A DNA stretch of 64,000 nucleotides from an uncultured Saprospiraceae bacterium (GCA_943788055.1 CALSOU010000009.1:1-64000), one strand, 5' to 3'; shown: positions 9,540 through 19,321, numbered from the stretch's first letter. Translations and numbers: made by a program. The notes: generated by a model from the letters alone, not told the origin.

Positions 9540-10918
9540 ATCGCTTGCTTTAAACGTGGATCAAAATAGCGATAAAGTATATCGGCTAGCAAAAAGATAA
9601 GTGAGCTAGTCAAGAAAAGTAGTAAAACGATGCCAATTAAAACTGGTCTATCTCCATATCTGATGCTGTCCAGTAATAAACGACCAACACCTGGAATATT
9701 GAAGATATACTCGATAACCAGCGATCCAGCAAAAGCAGATGCAACACCTGAACTGATCATCGTAAGAAGTTGTGGTCTTGCATTGAGAGAAATATGCTTG
9801 TTTGAGCGTTCTTTTGCCAATAGACCCTTCATTCTCGCTGCGAGAATATAAGGTTTCCCCTTTTCATTATTGTAGAGCTGGTGCGTTTGCCTCATTACAA
9901 TGGCTAGGTCACTGAGCAAAAAGCAAAGCATCGGTAGTATTAGTTGTTTTCCGTTTCGAACAATAGCCTCAAAAATTCCATCATCTAGTCGAAACCCATA
10001 ACTACTGATACTTGAAAATATATGAAAAGCTTCTCCATACTCAGGTGTAGTAAAATAAACCAGAAGCAATGTAGCTAGCCAAAACATAGGAATCGAAGCA
10101 AAAAATAGAAGAATCCTTTCAATCCACTTCAACCACTTTCTATCTAAATATGACATACGCTTTCCTAGCCATATTCCTAAAGGGAAAATCGTAATCGCTG
10201 CCAAAAAAATCAAAAACAGGGTTAAGTAAAAAGCTTGCCATATCTTGTCCCCTACTTCTCGTCCATCACGCAATGAAACACCAAAGTCACCTCGAACAGT
10301 CTGTTTTAAAGCCGTATGAAATTGATTTTCGGAACCATGCCAATAAAGCTTAGGTAACCACGAACGAAGGGGTTTGGCATTTACTTTTGCAATTTCAATT
10401 TGTTGACTAATCTCATTTAATTGTTCCTCTTCATTTCCCCAATCAAAGTTTGTAAGCATGCCGGCCACATGAGAATCGAGATCATCCAGACTAGCATCTA
10501 GCAAAAGCACTTTTAACGTCTTGACATCTTTCAGTGCTTGATCACTTAAGGAATCTCTTTTGGGCTCAAAGCCCAACATCTTTTCGTACAGTCCAATCAC
10601 ATCCGAGTACATTATCCCACCTCGAGAAATTCGTTGATAAAATTCCTTTTCGTTCTCAAGTGCAATCTCAAAGTAATGGCTATTCCATTGCCTTGTGCCT
10701 ATCGACCAATAGAACAATGGCTGATTCAAATCATATTTTTCTGCAGTGCGTTGATAAGTATTTCTGTACGAAACTGCATCCAGCTGAAAATCTCCAGCAT
10801 CAATCATTTGCTGAACAGAATCAACAGGTGAAATACGAAAGAGTCCCAAAAATAGAAGCAATAGCACCGGTATGGTAACTAAGATATAAATTAGCCTTTT
10901 GGTGACAAATGGGAGCAT
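9536..10918 (-). CDS. ABC transporter permease, DppB/OppB type
   Basis: A 460-residue permease, partner of the DppC-type protein encoded downstream. One N-terminal helix is followed by a long insertion (about 30-215), then the conserved permease core from GDFGVSLRDGREVGDKIWQ onwards with five more helices. The EAA loop is near 350-375 (ILAARMKGL...LNARPQLL), followed by SLVIEYIFNIPGVGRLLLDSI, a DppB hallmark. The insertion is predicted periplasmic and makes the protein longer than the usual 310-340 residues of E. coli DppB. Transcribed divergently from glyS across a 216-bp gap. Confidence 0.9.
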   Translation of the reverse strand: MLPFVTKRLIYILVTIPVLLLLFLGLFRISPVDSVQQMIDAGDFQLDAVSYRNTYQRTAEKYDLNQPLFYWSIGTRQWNSHYFEIALENEKEFYQRISRGGIMYSDVIGLYEKMLGFEPKRDSLSDQALKDVKTLKVLLLDASLDDLDSHVAGMLTNFDWGNEEEQLNEISQQIEIAKVNAKPLRSWLPKLYWHGSENQFHTALKQTVRGDFGVSLRDGREVGDKIWQAFYLTLFLIFLAAITIFPLGIWLGKRMSYLDRKWLKWIERILLFFASIPMFWLATLLLVYFTTPEYGEAFHIFSSISSYGFRLDDGIFEAIVRNGKQLILPMLCFLLSDLAIVMRQTHQLYNNEKGKPYILAARMKGLLAKERSNKHISLNARPQLLTMISSGVASAFAGSLVIEYIFNIPGVGRLLLDSIRYGDRPVLIGIVLLLFLTSSLIFLLADILYRYFDPRLKQAI

Positions 10919-11087
10919 CTGTAGCGGATCGAATTACGATGTAAACACTTACAATAATAAGACATCTAGTCTGCGATATCAAATACTTCTGCTTTGGATT
11001 TGTATGTGAACAAGCTGCGTTAGTACGAGATTCTTCGCATATGCAAAGTCAACAACGTGAAAGTTTCCCCTTTTCATTTAATCGAAG

Positions 11088-11095
11088 TACTTTTG
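11088..11095 (+). promoter_or_regulatory. Bacteroidota-type -7 element for glyS
   Basis: TACTTTTG fits TAnnTTTG exactly, 39 bp before the glyS ATG, with a TTT-containing segment about 21 bp upstream. Confidence 0.5.
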
Positions 11096-11134
11096 CGGCT
11101 ATTATTCAACTAACGAAAATTCAATTCGCAAATC

Positions 11135-12682
11135 ATGGATTTTAAACAAATCGTATCGCATTGTAAAGAATACGGATTTATCTTTCAATCAAGTGAAATA
11201 TATGACGGTCTTGCCGCTGTATATGATTACGGTCCTTACGGTATTGAGCTTAAGAACAATATCAAGACTTATTGGTGGAAAGCCATGACACAATTGAATG
11301 ATAATATTGTAGGTATTGATTCGGCCATTTTTATGCATCCGAAAACTTGGAAGGCTTCCGGTCATGTCGATGCCTTTAATGATCCGATGATCGACAATAA
11401 AGACAGCAATAAACGATATAGAGCTGACGTATTGGTCGAGGATTACATGGACAAGTTGGACGGAAAGGTCGATAAGGAGATCAAAAAAGCTGCAAAGCGG
11501 TTTGGTGAATCATTTGATGCTGAGATGTACAAAGAAACAAACCCTCGTGTGAAAGGCTACCTTGATAAAAAGGCTTCTGCTGGTCAGCGATTGGCTCAGG
11601 CAATGACAGATGGTGATATGACTGCATTGAAAGGTCTGATTGAGGAATTAGAAATTGTGTGTCCAGTTTCAGGGTCGAGAAACTGGACTGAAGTACGTCA
11701 GTTTAATCTCATGTTCTCAACGCAATTAGGAAATATTGCGGGTGAAGAAGGCAAATTATACTTACGTCCTGAAACTGCACAAGGAATATTTGTGAACTTC
11801 TTGAATGTTCAGAAATCAACACGTCAAAAGGTGCCGTTTGGAATCGCGCAGATAGGTAAAGCTTTCCGTAATGAGATCGTAGCTAGACAATTTATTTTCC
11901 GAATGCGCGAGTTTGAGCAGATGGAAATGCAATTTTTTGTTGCTCCTGGTACTGAAATGGAATGGTATAATAAATGGAAAGAAAATAGAATCAAATGGCA
12001 CAAAGCAGTTGGTACATCTGATGAGAAATTGCGGTTTCACGATCATGAAAATCTTGCACATTATGCCAATGCGGCTGTGGATATTCAGTTTGAATTTCCA
12101 TTTGGATTCAAAGAACTAGAGGGTATACACTCTCGAACTGATTTTGATCTGACTCAACATCAAGAATTAAGTGGCAAAAAACTTCAATATTTTGATCCAG
12201 AGCGAAATGAAAACTATGTACCCTACGTAGTTGAAACTTCGATAGGGTGTGATCGAATGTTCTTGGCCATGATGAGTACTTATCTGATGAATGAAACTGT
12301 TCCTGACGCAGAAGGTAAAGATTCAACTAGAATGGTATTCAAAATTCACCCAGCTCTTGCTCCAGTCAAAGTTGCTGTGCTTCCATTATTGAAGAACAAG
12401 GAAGAGCTTACTTCGAAGGCTGCTGAAGTTTACAAGAAATTGAATCTGCATTTTCAGACTCAATACGATGAAAAAGATGCAATCGGACGAAGATATAGAC
12501 GTCAGGATGCGATCGGTACACCATTCTGTGTTACCATCGATTTTGATACTTTGGAAGATGGTACGGTTACCTTGAGAGATAGAGATACACTTCAACAAGA
12601 GCGGATTTCGATCGATGAGTTAGTTGCTAAAATTAGCCCAAGAGTGTCAATGGCAGGCTTATTGGCAAAACTTGAAGACTAA
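11135..12682 (+). CDS. glyS: Glycine--tRNA ligase, dimeric (eukaryote-like) type
   Basis: A 515-residue class II synthetase that charges tRNA-Gly. The N-terminus (SHCKEYGFIFQSSEIYDGL, YDYGPYGIELKNN) identifies the single-chain alpha2 type, not the E. coli GlyQ/GlyS heterotetramer. Motif 2 is around GIAQIGKAFRNEI (about 235-247) and FRMREFEQMEMQFF, and motif 3 is around CDRMFLAMM (about 372-380). The anticodon-binding domain (about 400-515) follows, with KVAVLPLLKNK and GTPFCVTIDFDT. Complete and intact, with its own promoter, single-gene unit. Confidence 0.97.
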   Translation: MDFKQIVSHCKEYGFIFQSSEIYDGLAAVYDYGPYGIELKNNIKTYWWKAMTQLNDNIVGIDSAIFMHPKTWKASGHVDAFNDPMIDNKDSNKRYRADVLVEDYMDKLDGKVDKEIKKAAKRFGESFDAEMYKETNPRVKGYLDKKASAGQRLAQAMTDGDMTALKGLIEELEIVCPVSGSRNWTEVRQFNLMFSTQLGNIAGEEGKLYLRPETAQGIFVNFLNVQKSTRQKVPFGIAQIGKAFRNEIVARQFIFRMREFEQMEMQFFVAPGTEMEWYNKWKENRIKWHKAVGTSDEKLRFHDHENLAHYANAAVDIQFEFPFGFKELEGIHSRTDFDLTQHQELSGKKLQYFDPERNENYVPYVVETSIGCDRMFLAMMSTYLMNETVPDAEGKDSTRMVFKIHPALAPVKVAVLPLLKNKEELTSKAAEVYKKLNLHFQTQYDEKDAIGRRYRRQDAIGTPFCVTIDFDTLEDGTVTLRDRDTLQQERISIDELVAKISPRVSMAGLLAKLED

Positions 12683-12782
12683 GTCAAGAATAGTAGCAAT
12701 ATCCTGAACCGTTTGTAAAAAGACTTGTTAGCGTTTATTCATATTTTTTGAATAGCTAAATCTTTGATAGTAGTTTTTATCT

Positions 12783-12799
12783 GGGCTTACGCCCAAAAG
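12783..12799. repeat. Short hairpin motif GGGCTTACGCCCAAAAG
   Basis: A perfect GGGC/GCCC stem with a TTAC loop and trailing AAAAG, in the gap between glyS and the transporter gene. It is one of about 15 related copies in the window, described under findings. Because it is followed by A and not T on this strand, it is not an obvious terminator of glyS. Confidence 0.6.
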
Positions 12800-12881
12800 C
12801 AACTTCTAGATAAATAGAGAAGTGTAATCTACTAGCATATGAGATACATCGACCATAAAAAGGTCGAATAAATCAATAAAG

Positions 12882-14516
12882 ATGGAATTATTTTTTTCCG
12901 AAAATCCACTTGTTTTACTCTTTGTAGTTGCTGCAGTAGGATACCTAGTTGGTAAAATTAATTTCCTAGGCGTTAGCCTAGGTGTTGCTGCAATTTTGTT
13001 TGTAGGACTAGCATTTGGTGCAATGTTTCCAGCTGCCAACATACCAGAAATCTTATTCAAGCTGGGACTTGTAATATTTGTTTATTCTATAGGTATCGGT
13101 TCAGGAACAGCTTTCTTTAAATCTATAAAAGCCAACGGAAGTCGAGATATCGTATTTGGTATTGTGATGCTAACAATATCAGCAGCGCTAGCTGTGGCCA
13201 TACACTACTTTTTCAATTTTGACGCAAGTACAACGACTGGAATATATACTGGGAGTACAACAAATACACCGGCATTGGCGGCAGTCATTGAGCAGATCAA
13301 TCAGTTGAAAAACGTGGTTTCGCCGAGTTCGCTTTCCGAGCGCGCTGTAGTTGCTTACTCGTTCACTTATCCTATGGGAGTAATGGGATCTATCATCGCC
13401 ATTCTTTTGCTCGAAAGAGTTTTTAGAATCGATTATGCCGCTGAAAAAAGCTCTCTAAAAAACACCTATCCAGTTGATCAAGATTTAACATCAGCGACGG
13501 TTGAAATAACCAATCTAGAAAATACGGAGACCAGCATGCGCGATTTATTTGCCAAATACAAGTGGAACGTGATATTTGGTCGATTCGGTCGTTCCGATGG
13601 TCAGATTGAGTTACCCAATTGGGATACTAAATTCTTTGTGGGTGACCAAGTCATGGTCGTAGGAACAAAGGAAGAGATTAAACAAGTTGCTGCTGTTTTA
13701 GGGAAAAGAGTGGATTCTAAATTATCCTATGATCGAAGCGAATACGACGTGCGCAGGATCTTTGTTAGTAACCCACGTATCGTCGGTAAATCACTTGCAG
13801 AACTCAATCTAGACCGAAAGTATAATACGGTTGTAACGCGGATACGTCGAGGAGATGTTGATATGCTTGCGAAAGGCAATACCGTTCTTGAACTTGGAGA
13901 TAGGGTTCGATTTGTAGCGAGACGAAATGATCTCGTTGAATTATCAAAGTACTTCGGTGATAGTTACTATGAATCAAGTAGGCTAAATCTATTTTCGTTT
14001 GGTCTCGGAATTGCCTTAGGTCTTTTATTGGGAACAGTTGAATTTACACTACCTGGAAATATCAATTTCAAACTAGGACTCGCAGGAGGACCGATTATTG
14101 TTTCGCTGATACTTGGTGCACTACAAAGAACAGGACCTATTGTATGGAGCTTACCATACAGTGTGAACGTCACATTGCGTCAACTCGGATTGATCATCTT
14201 ACTTGCAGTAATAGGCATAAAATCAGGACCTGCATTTGTTGCATCAGTTATCGGCGGAGCTGGTTTACTGGTTTTTGTGGGAGGTGTCATAATCAGTTTG
14301 GTTACAGCGATTCTGACGTTTGTCATTGGGTACAAAATCATCAAAATACCTTTTACTTTGCTGTTGGGAATAGTAGCGAATCAACCTGCAATTCTTGAAT
14401 TTGGTCTGAGTCGTGCCAAGAATAATCTGCCGATTATTGGATATACAATGATATTCCCAATCTCACTTGTATTAAAGATCGTGTATGCGCAACTTCTATT
14501 CTTGATTTTATCTTAG
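12882..14516 (+). CDS. YidE/YbjL-type (AspT family) transporter with two TrkA-C domains
   Basis: A 544-residue inner-membrane protein with the architecture of the aspartate:alanine exchanger family. A first block of about five or six helices (1-175) contains GTAFFKSIKANG and TGIYTGSTTNTPALAA. Two RCK_C/TrkA-C ligand-binding domains follow (about 200-275 and 285-360), each with the GD-V----R pattern near its end (VGDQVMVVG, LGDRVRFVA). A second helical block (about 370-544) contains GLAGGPIIVSLILGAL. Such proteins exchange small anions such as amino acids or dicarboxylates; the RCK domains suggest control by a cytoplasmic ligand. Substrate unknown. Monocistronic. Confidence 0.88.
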   Translation: MELFFSENPLVLLFVVAAVGYLVGKINFLGVSLGVAAILFVGLAFGAMFPAANIPEILFKLGLVIFVYSIGIGSGTAFFKSIKANGSRDIVFGIVMLTISAALAVAIHYFFNFDASTTTGIYTGSTTNTPALAAVIEQINQLKNVVSPSSLSERAVVAYSFTYPMGVMGSIIAILLLERVFRIDYAAEKSSLKNTYPVDQDLTSATVEITNLENTETSMRDLFAKYKWNVIFGRFGRSDGQIELPNWDTKFFVGDQVMVVGTKEEIKQVAAVLGKRVDSKLSYDRSEYDVRRIFVSNPRIVGKSLAELNLDRKYNTVVTRIRRGDVDMLAKGNTVLELGDRVRFVARRNDLVELSKYFGDSYYESSRLNLFSFGLGIALGLLLGTVEFTLPGNINFKLGLAGGPIIVSLILGALQRTGPIVWSLPYSVNVTLRQLGLIILLAVIGIKSGPAFVASVIGGAGLLVFVGGVIISLVTAILTFVIGYKIIKIPFTLLLGIVANQPAILEFGLSRAKNNLPIIGYTMIFPISLVLKIVYAQLLFLILS

Positions 14517-14636
14517 TATTTAACGTCGTGTTTTAGTCATGAAATGAGAATATGATAACTATGTCATATCCGTCCATACTCAAACACCTAAATGTGTGCT
14601 CTAATTGATGTGAAAATTAATTCTGTTCGATGCACA

Positions 14637-15010
14637 GATCATGAGTAGACTTGGCGTTGCCTTTATCCATTCAAGAATTTCATATCCGCCTTCATCTTGA
14701 ATATCACATGCTACTAATCCAACTTCTAGGACGTGAAGTCTCAGATTTTCGGAGAATACTTCTGCACCTGAGTCCCCTAGAGAGAGGATTATAACTGAAA
14801 CTGATAGACTTAATGCTCTTCTGTGATTGCATGTCAGCTAGTTTCACACTAGTAAGAATACTTGACAAATTCTTTGGAGAGTTGCAAATCTCTTAGATGT
14901 ATAGCTTTTACTTCGCCATGAGATCTTTCATAGGTCGAAGCCTTATCTAGACATACCTGAGTACCAATTCTCTTTAATTCCGAAGCGAGTAATGATCGAA
15001 GTGTTATGTT
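14637..15010 (-). pseudogene. Unidentified decayed coding remnant
   Basis: The 537-bp gap between the transporter and smpB has no intact ORF, but two protein-like stretches sit in different frames on the minus strand. One (about 15010-14850) reads LLASELKRIGTQVCLDKAST and on to HLRDLQLSKEFVKY. The other (about 14837-14637) reads VIILSLGDSGAEVFSENLRL and on to GYEILEWIKATPSLLMI. The amino-acid texture looks like real protein. The second piece faintly resembles a receiver-like or Rossmann-type segment, but I do not recognise the family. Confidence 0.3.
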
Positions 15011-15053
15011 TAAAGCCAAATTTTAAGCTAGTATTTCTGTGTGACCAAGAAGT

Positions 15054-15518
15054 TTAGCCAAGTTCTTTTTTCATCCTCGCAAGATCTCTTTTTACATCTC
15101 TATCCTTGATGGAATCTCTTTTATCATAAGACTTCTTACCCTGAGCTAGAAGTATTTCCATTTTTACAAACCCACGATCACTGAAATAAATCCTATATGG
15201 CACCACGGTCATTCCTTTCTCGGTGACCCGCTTACTTATCTTCTTTAGCTCGGCTTTCTTGAGAAGTAACTTACGAGTTCTTTTTGGTTCGTGATTATAA
15301 ACTGTACCAAGTTCATATTCTGCAATATGTAGATTCCGTAAATAAAGCTCACCATTTTCAAAGACGCAAAAAGCATCCACCATTTGCGCATTTCCTTTTC
15401 GTAAGGATTTGACTTCTGTACCTTTCAGGACTACTCCCGCCTCAAAAGACTGAATCGTACTATATTCATAGCGTACCTTTCGGTTAATAATCTCTGCTGT
15501 ATGTTTATCCTTACTCAC
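15054..15518 (-). CDS. smpB: SsrA-binding protein SmpB
   Basis: A 154-residue SmpB, which binds tmRNA and rescues stalled ribosomes. Conserved blocks: NRKVRYEYSTIQSFEAGVVL, GTEVKSLRKG, LYLRNLHIAEYELGT and HEPKRTRKLLLKK for the OB-fold RNA-binding core, and a basic C-terminal tail (KSYDKRDSIKDRDVKRDLAR) that enters the empty mRNA channel. Complete at the usual length of 150-160 residues. It lies 38 bp downstream of the DPP-IV-like gene on the same strand, so it may share that transcript. Confidence 0.97.
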   Translation of the reverse strand: MSKDKHTAEIINRKVRYEYSTIQSFEAGVVLKGTEVKSLRKGNAQMVDAFCVFENGELYLRNLHIAEYELGTVYNHEPKRTRKLLLKKAELKKISKRVTEKGMTVVPYRIYFSDRGFVKMEILLAQGKKSYDKRDSIKDRDVKRDLARMKKELG

Positions 15519-15556
15519 TATATCTTATTCTTTGTTCATTCAAGCTTGCGCAAATG

Positions 15557-17701
15557 CTACAAGTTCTCAACTATAAAATCTGTCATTTTAGTATAGAGGT
15601 GAATTCTAGCGTTGTTACCATAAATACCATGATTCCTATTAGGATAGAAATAAGTATCAAACTGTTTGTTCGCTTTGATCAATGCATTTGCCATTTCTGC
15701 AGTGTGCTGAAAATGCACATTGTCATCACCATTCCCATGAACCAACAAGTATTTACCTTTCAATAGTTCCGCAAAATTCACTGGTGAATTATCTTCATAT
15801 CCAGCTGAATTTTCACGATCAGTTTGCATATATCGCTCTGTGTAGATCGAGTCATACCACTTCCAGTTTGTAACTGGTGCAACCGCAATTGCAGCCTTGA
15901 ATACATCTGCACCTTTCGTAATTGCTAGTGAGGACATATAACCACCGTAACTCCAACCGAAAATTCCTATTCGATCTCCATCAACATAAGGTAAGCTTGC
16001 CATGTGTTTTGCCGCATTGATCTGATCTTCTATTTCGTACTTTCCGAGCTGCTTGTACGTCATCTTTTTGAACATCTCGCCTCTTGCCCCAGTACCACGA
16101 TTATCAACACTGACAACAATGTATCCTTTCTGAACTAAACTCTGAAACCACCAGTAATTCTGACTTTTCCAAGAGTTTGTTACCGTTTGACTTCCCGGTC
16201 CGCCGTATACATACATAAATACTGGATACTTCTTGGATGGATCAAAATTGGATGGTTTCATAATGAATGCATTCAAAGTCTCTTCTCCTGAAGGTACTTC
16301 AACGAAGTCTACTGATGTTACACCATGCGTCTTCATCAATTCCATAACTTGGGCATTGTCAACGATCGTTCGAAGCTTAGACCCCTTTCTATCATATACG
16401 GTATAGTTCGTAGGAGTATTGATGTCTGAATGATTGAGGACATAGTAATCAAAAGTACTTGAGAATTGCGCCCTATTTGTCCCTTTAGCAGTTACTATTT
16501 CTCGTTCTTTCTTACCATCTACTTGGACACTAAAGATCTGTCGATCCATCGCTGTAGTTTTGGCAGCTTGATAATACACCCGATTTTCAGATGGTTCGTA
16601 TCCGTAAAAACTCGTCACTTCCCATTCGCCGTTTGTAATTTGTTGCAGTTCTTTACCCTGCATATTGTACAGATAGATATGATTATATCCGTCTTTTTCA
16701 CTTGTCCAAAGAAATTGATTTCCGTTTTTGACGAAAGTCATATTGTCGTGGATATCAACGTAGTAAGGACTCGTCTCCTTTAGGAGCGTTAAACTATTCT
16801 GCTGCTTTGTATCAATTAGTAAGAGCTCTAGGTTGTTTTGTAAGCGATTCATGGTAAATATCACCAATTCCCTTGGCTTTTCTGACCATTTTAATCTAGG
16901 AATGTACTCTATAGAATGATCTAGATTTACATCAAAAGTAGATTTGGATTTAATGTCATACACATGCACCGTAACTACTGAGTTCTTCTCTCCAACTTTT
17001 GGATATTTGAACGTCTGATATTCTGGATACAGGCCATTCTTGTAGTTTGTCATGGTAAATTCTGGAACTTCACGCTCATCGAACTTCAAGTATGCGATTT
17101 TGGATCCATCCGCGTTCCATTCAAAAGCTCTAGTGAAACCAAATTCCTCTTCATAAACCCAATCAGCCATTCCGTTAATAATCTCATTATAAACACCGTC
17201 ATTTGTAATCTGTACAATCTCATCGGTAGTCAAATCCTTGACAAATAGATTATTCTCATAGGTAAAAGCAATGCGTTTGCCATTTGGACTCCATGATGGG
17301 TTGCTAATTAGACCCTTTGTAAAGACCTCTGTTCGTTCCCCACTCGAGATATCCACAACGAAATATCTATCCTTGGAAGATCGACGATAAATGGACTCAG
17401 AATCAGTCTTAACGAGCATCATTTTTTCATCGGCAGAAAAGGTGTAAGAACGCATTCCTTCCATAGCGAATATGTCAGATACGAAGTCACCCGTAACCAA
17501 ATCGTATTTCTTAACCGTACCCTTTTCTAATCGAGTGTAATGCTTTCCATCTTTCAAAAAATTAAAGCCCGGAACTCGCTTCATTGAAAAGGTATAATTG
17601 GTCCAAATATCTTCAAGTGTTATTTCCTTAGTCTCGGTCATTTGGGCGAAAGCCCCGAAAGATAAAGACACGAGTAAAAATGTAACTATCCATTGTTTCA
17701 T
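15557..17701 (-). CDS. S9 family dipeptidyl peptidase IV-like protease
   Basis: The chosen start at 17699-17701 gives 714 residues beginning with a clean signal peptide (MKQWIVTFLLVSLSFGAFAQ); a 37-residue upstream extension is possible but would bury it. The N-terminal DPPIV beta-propeller (about 30-470) contains WVYEEEFGFTRAFEWNADGS, whose EE pair normally binds the substrate amino terminus. The C-terminal S9 hydrolase domain carries GWSYGGYMS (catalytic Ser near 582), GNGDDNVHF (Asp near 657) and NHGIYG (His near 692). Such enzymes release X-Pro or X-Ala dipeptides in the periplasm. Likely fed by peptide uptake and degradation like the M1 peptidase nearby. Confidence 0.93.
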   Translation of the reverse strand: MKQWIVTFLLVSLSFGAFAQMTETKEITLEDIWTNYTFSMKRVPGFNFLKDGKHYTRLEKGTVKKYDLVTGDFVSDIFAMEGMRSYTFSADEKMMLVKTDSESIYRRSSKDRYFVVDISSGERTEVFTKGLISNPSWSPNGKRIAFTYENNLFVKDLTTDEIVQITNDGVYNEIINGMADWVYEEEFGFTRAFEWNADGSKIAYLKFDEREVPEFTMTNYKNGLYPEYQTFKYPKVGEKNSVVTVHVYDIKSKSTFDVNLDHSIEYIPRLKWSEKPRELVIFTMNRLQNNLELLLIDTKQQNSLTLLKETSPYYVDIHDNMTFVKNGNQFLWTSEKDGYNHIYLYNMQGKELQQITNGEWEVTSFYGYEPSENRVYYQAAKTTAMDRQIFSVQVDGKKEREIVTAKGTNRAQFSSTFDYYVLNHSDINTPTNYTVYDRKGSKLRTIVDNAQVMELMKTHGVTSVDFVEVPSGEETLNAFIMKPSNFDPSKKYPVFMYVYGGPGSQTVTNSWKSQNYWWFQSLVQKGYIVVSVDNRGTGARGEMFKKMTYKQLGKYEIEDQINAAKHMASLPYVDGDRIGIFGWSYGGYMSSLAITKGADVFKAAIAVAPVTNWKWYDSIYTERYMQTDRENSAGYEDNSPVNFAELLKGKYLLVHGNGDDNVHFQHTAEMANALIKANKQFDTYFYPNRNHGIYGNNARIHLYTKMTDFIVENL

Positions 17702-17772
17702 TGACAATATTTTTTTGTTTCGCAAGATAAGCAATTGAAATAAAACTGCGGAGCAAGATTGCTGAATAGCCG

Positions 17773-17780
17773 TATCTTTG
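17773..17780 (+). promoter_or_regulatory. Bacteroidota-type -7 element before the PfpI-like gene
   Basis: TATCTTTG fits TAnnTTTG exactly but ends only 4 bp before the ATG at 17785. If it is used, the transcript would be almost leaderless, so it may instead be chance. Confidence 0.3.
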
Positions 17781-17784
17781 AAAG

Positions 17785-18501
17785 ATGACACGCTATACTT
17801 TTCTATTAGCATTGGTTATTATTACTCAATCATGCTCTAACTCGGGCTCGGAGGCCCAAAAAGCAAATCTTTCCGCCACTACAGTTCAACTTCATCAACC
17901 CCCAAAAGTTCATCCTGATCGATACCACGTAGGTATTCTCGTGACCGATGGAGTTTACAATACCGAGTTAACTGCACCTTATGACATATTTCAACACACA
18001 GAGTATCGAAAAGGAATTAAGGCTATGGATGTATTTACAATAGCTCCAGAGCGAAAAAGGATTAGAACATTTGAAGGGTTGCATATATTACTTGATTATG
18101 GATTTAATGATTCGCACCCTAAAATAGATATTTTGGTGGTGCCCAGTGCTGAGCATCATCCTGATACGGACCTTCAAGATTCTACCTTGGTGAATTGGAT
18201 CCGTGAAATTGGGCAAGCAGCAGAATGGATTACATCACATTGCGATGGGGCGTTCATGCTGGCAAAAGCAAGTCTACTAGACAACGTGGCTTCTACTACT
18301 TTCCCTATTGATATTGAAGCATACAAAACGATGTTTTCCTCATTTGGACGTGCGAAGCGATGTCGTTGTTATGTGCAATACGTATTTACTATGAGCTGGA
18401 AAATGTCGGTTACTTCTCACGCAGTGCACTCCAATCTAGCAAAATACGTCTATTCTATTTTAAATTACTGTAAACATGTCCTCGACCCTTTCGGGTCGTA
18501 A
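17785..18501 (+). pseudogene. DJ-1/PfpI family lipoprotein, frameshifted
   Basis: The first 180 or so residues are convincing. A lipoprotein signal has its cysteine at about 16 (LVIITQSCS). A DJ-1/PfpI domain follows, with VGILVTDGVYNTELTAPYDIF and the nucleophile-elbow block ITSHCDGAFMLAKASLLD (Cys near 153). After EAYKTMF the frame goes wrong. The continuation PHLDVRSDVVV is found one base away, so an extra T in the run near 18332-18336 breaks the gene, and the following family motifs are further degraded. The visible ORF ends at 18501 with unrelated sequence. Intact relatives are secreted proteins of unknown role. Divergent from the DPP-IV-like gene. Confidence 0.75.
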
Positions 18502-18699
18502 TTTACGTAGCGCTAGGACGAGGCGAAGATTACGAGGATACAGCCTCGATGACGTGTTTGGAGAATTACGAAGAACAAGTCAAGACTTCCTCTACCATTC
18601 AAGAGTCGTAATGTTTGCAATAGAGTAACAGACTGCAGCTCAGATCATTATCTGCAAAGGAGTAAGTACGTGTAGGTTCCGACAATCTGACACCAAATT
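18502..18699. other. Gap holding the decayed tail of the PfpI-like gene
   Basis: About 200 bp with no intact ORF. One plus-strand frame stays open to about 18609 and may be the eroded 3' end of the preceding gene. I see no RNA gene here. Confidence 0.35.
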
Positions 18700-18720
18700 T
18701 ATTTAGATGTTATCTAAATA
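18700..18720. promoter_or_regulatory. Inverted repeat, candidate GbsR/MarR operator
   Basis: TATTTAGAT and ATCTAAATA form a perfect 9-bp inverted repeat with a 3-bp centre, 81 bp before the regulator ATG at 18802. MarR/GbsR dimers bind AT-rich palindromes of about this size, often beside their own genes. The assignment to this regulator is inferred from position only. Confidence 0.5.
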
Positions 18721-18801
18721 GCGCCGCTTGTCAACCTTAGTCGCCTAATAGAGTTATAAAAATAGTAAAAGAACATTCTATCTTTTTTTAGTCCACGACA
18801 C

Positions 18802-19308
18802 ATGACAATCGAAGGTAAAAAAGAAAAGTTTATTGAGGCTTGGGGACAACTAGGTACAAAATGGGGCATTTCCAAAACTATGGCCCATATCCATGCCCTT
18901 TTGCTTTTTGCTGATGAGCATATGTGCGCTGATCAGATAACTGAAGCTCTTGGGATTTCCCGAGGTAATACTTGTATGAATATTAAATCCCTTGTAGAAT
19001 GGGAATTGATTCACGGAATCTCAATTCCAGGCGACCGCAAAGAGTATTACGAAGCAGAGAAAGATATGTGGACTATCTTTACTAAAATTATCCAAAAGCG
19101 CAAGGAACAGGAACTTGTTCCATTACAAGACCTCCTCGAAGAATTGAGTTCGGATGGACTAAAGATCGACACACCAGAACATCAAAAGTTCCAAAACAAG
19201 ATAAGTGAAATGAAAATGTTTGCCAACAAAGCAGACGGTATGCTCACTTCTTTTGTGAATTCAGAGAATTCTTGGCTTATGAAAGGTATGAAAATGATGA
19301 TGCGTTAA
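18802..19308 (+). CDS. GbsR/MarR family transcriptional regulator
   Basis: A 168-residue winged-helix regulator. The N-terminal WGQLGTKWGISKTMAHIHALLLF and the HTH helices ADQITEALGISRGNTCMNIKSLVEWELIH (about 40-70), followed by the wing (PGDRKEYYEAEKDMW), match the GbsR subgroup of MarR proteins, which respond to osmolytes or other ligands. The C-terminal half is a helical dimerisation region. It ends 13 bp before the convergent M1 peptidase gene. Probably autoregulated through the palindrome at 18700-18720. Its targets are unknown; no choline or betaine genes are near. Confidence 0.88.
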   Translation: MTIEGKKEKFIEAWGQLGTKWGISKTMAHIHALLLFADEHMCADQITEALGISRGNTCMNIKSLVEWELIHGISIPGDRKEYYEAEKDMWTIFTKIIQKRKEQELVPLQDLLEELSSDGLKIDTPEHQKFQNKISEMKMFANKADGMLTSFVNSENSWLMKGMKMMMR

Positions 19309-19321
19309 TCAGTATGTAGAT

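Noticed and set aside
12783-12799. Hairpin after glyS as its terminator
   Set aside because: It is followed by AAAAG, not T, on the plus strand and belongs to the dispersed hairpin family.
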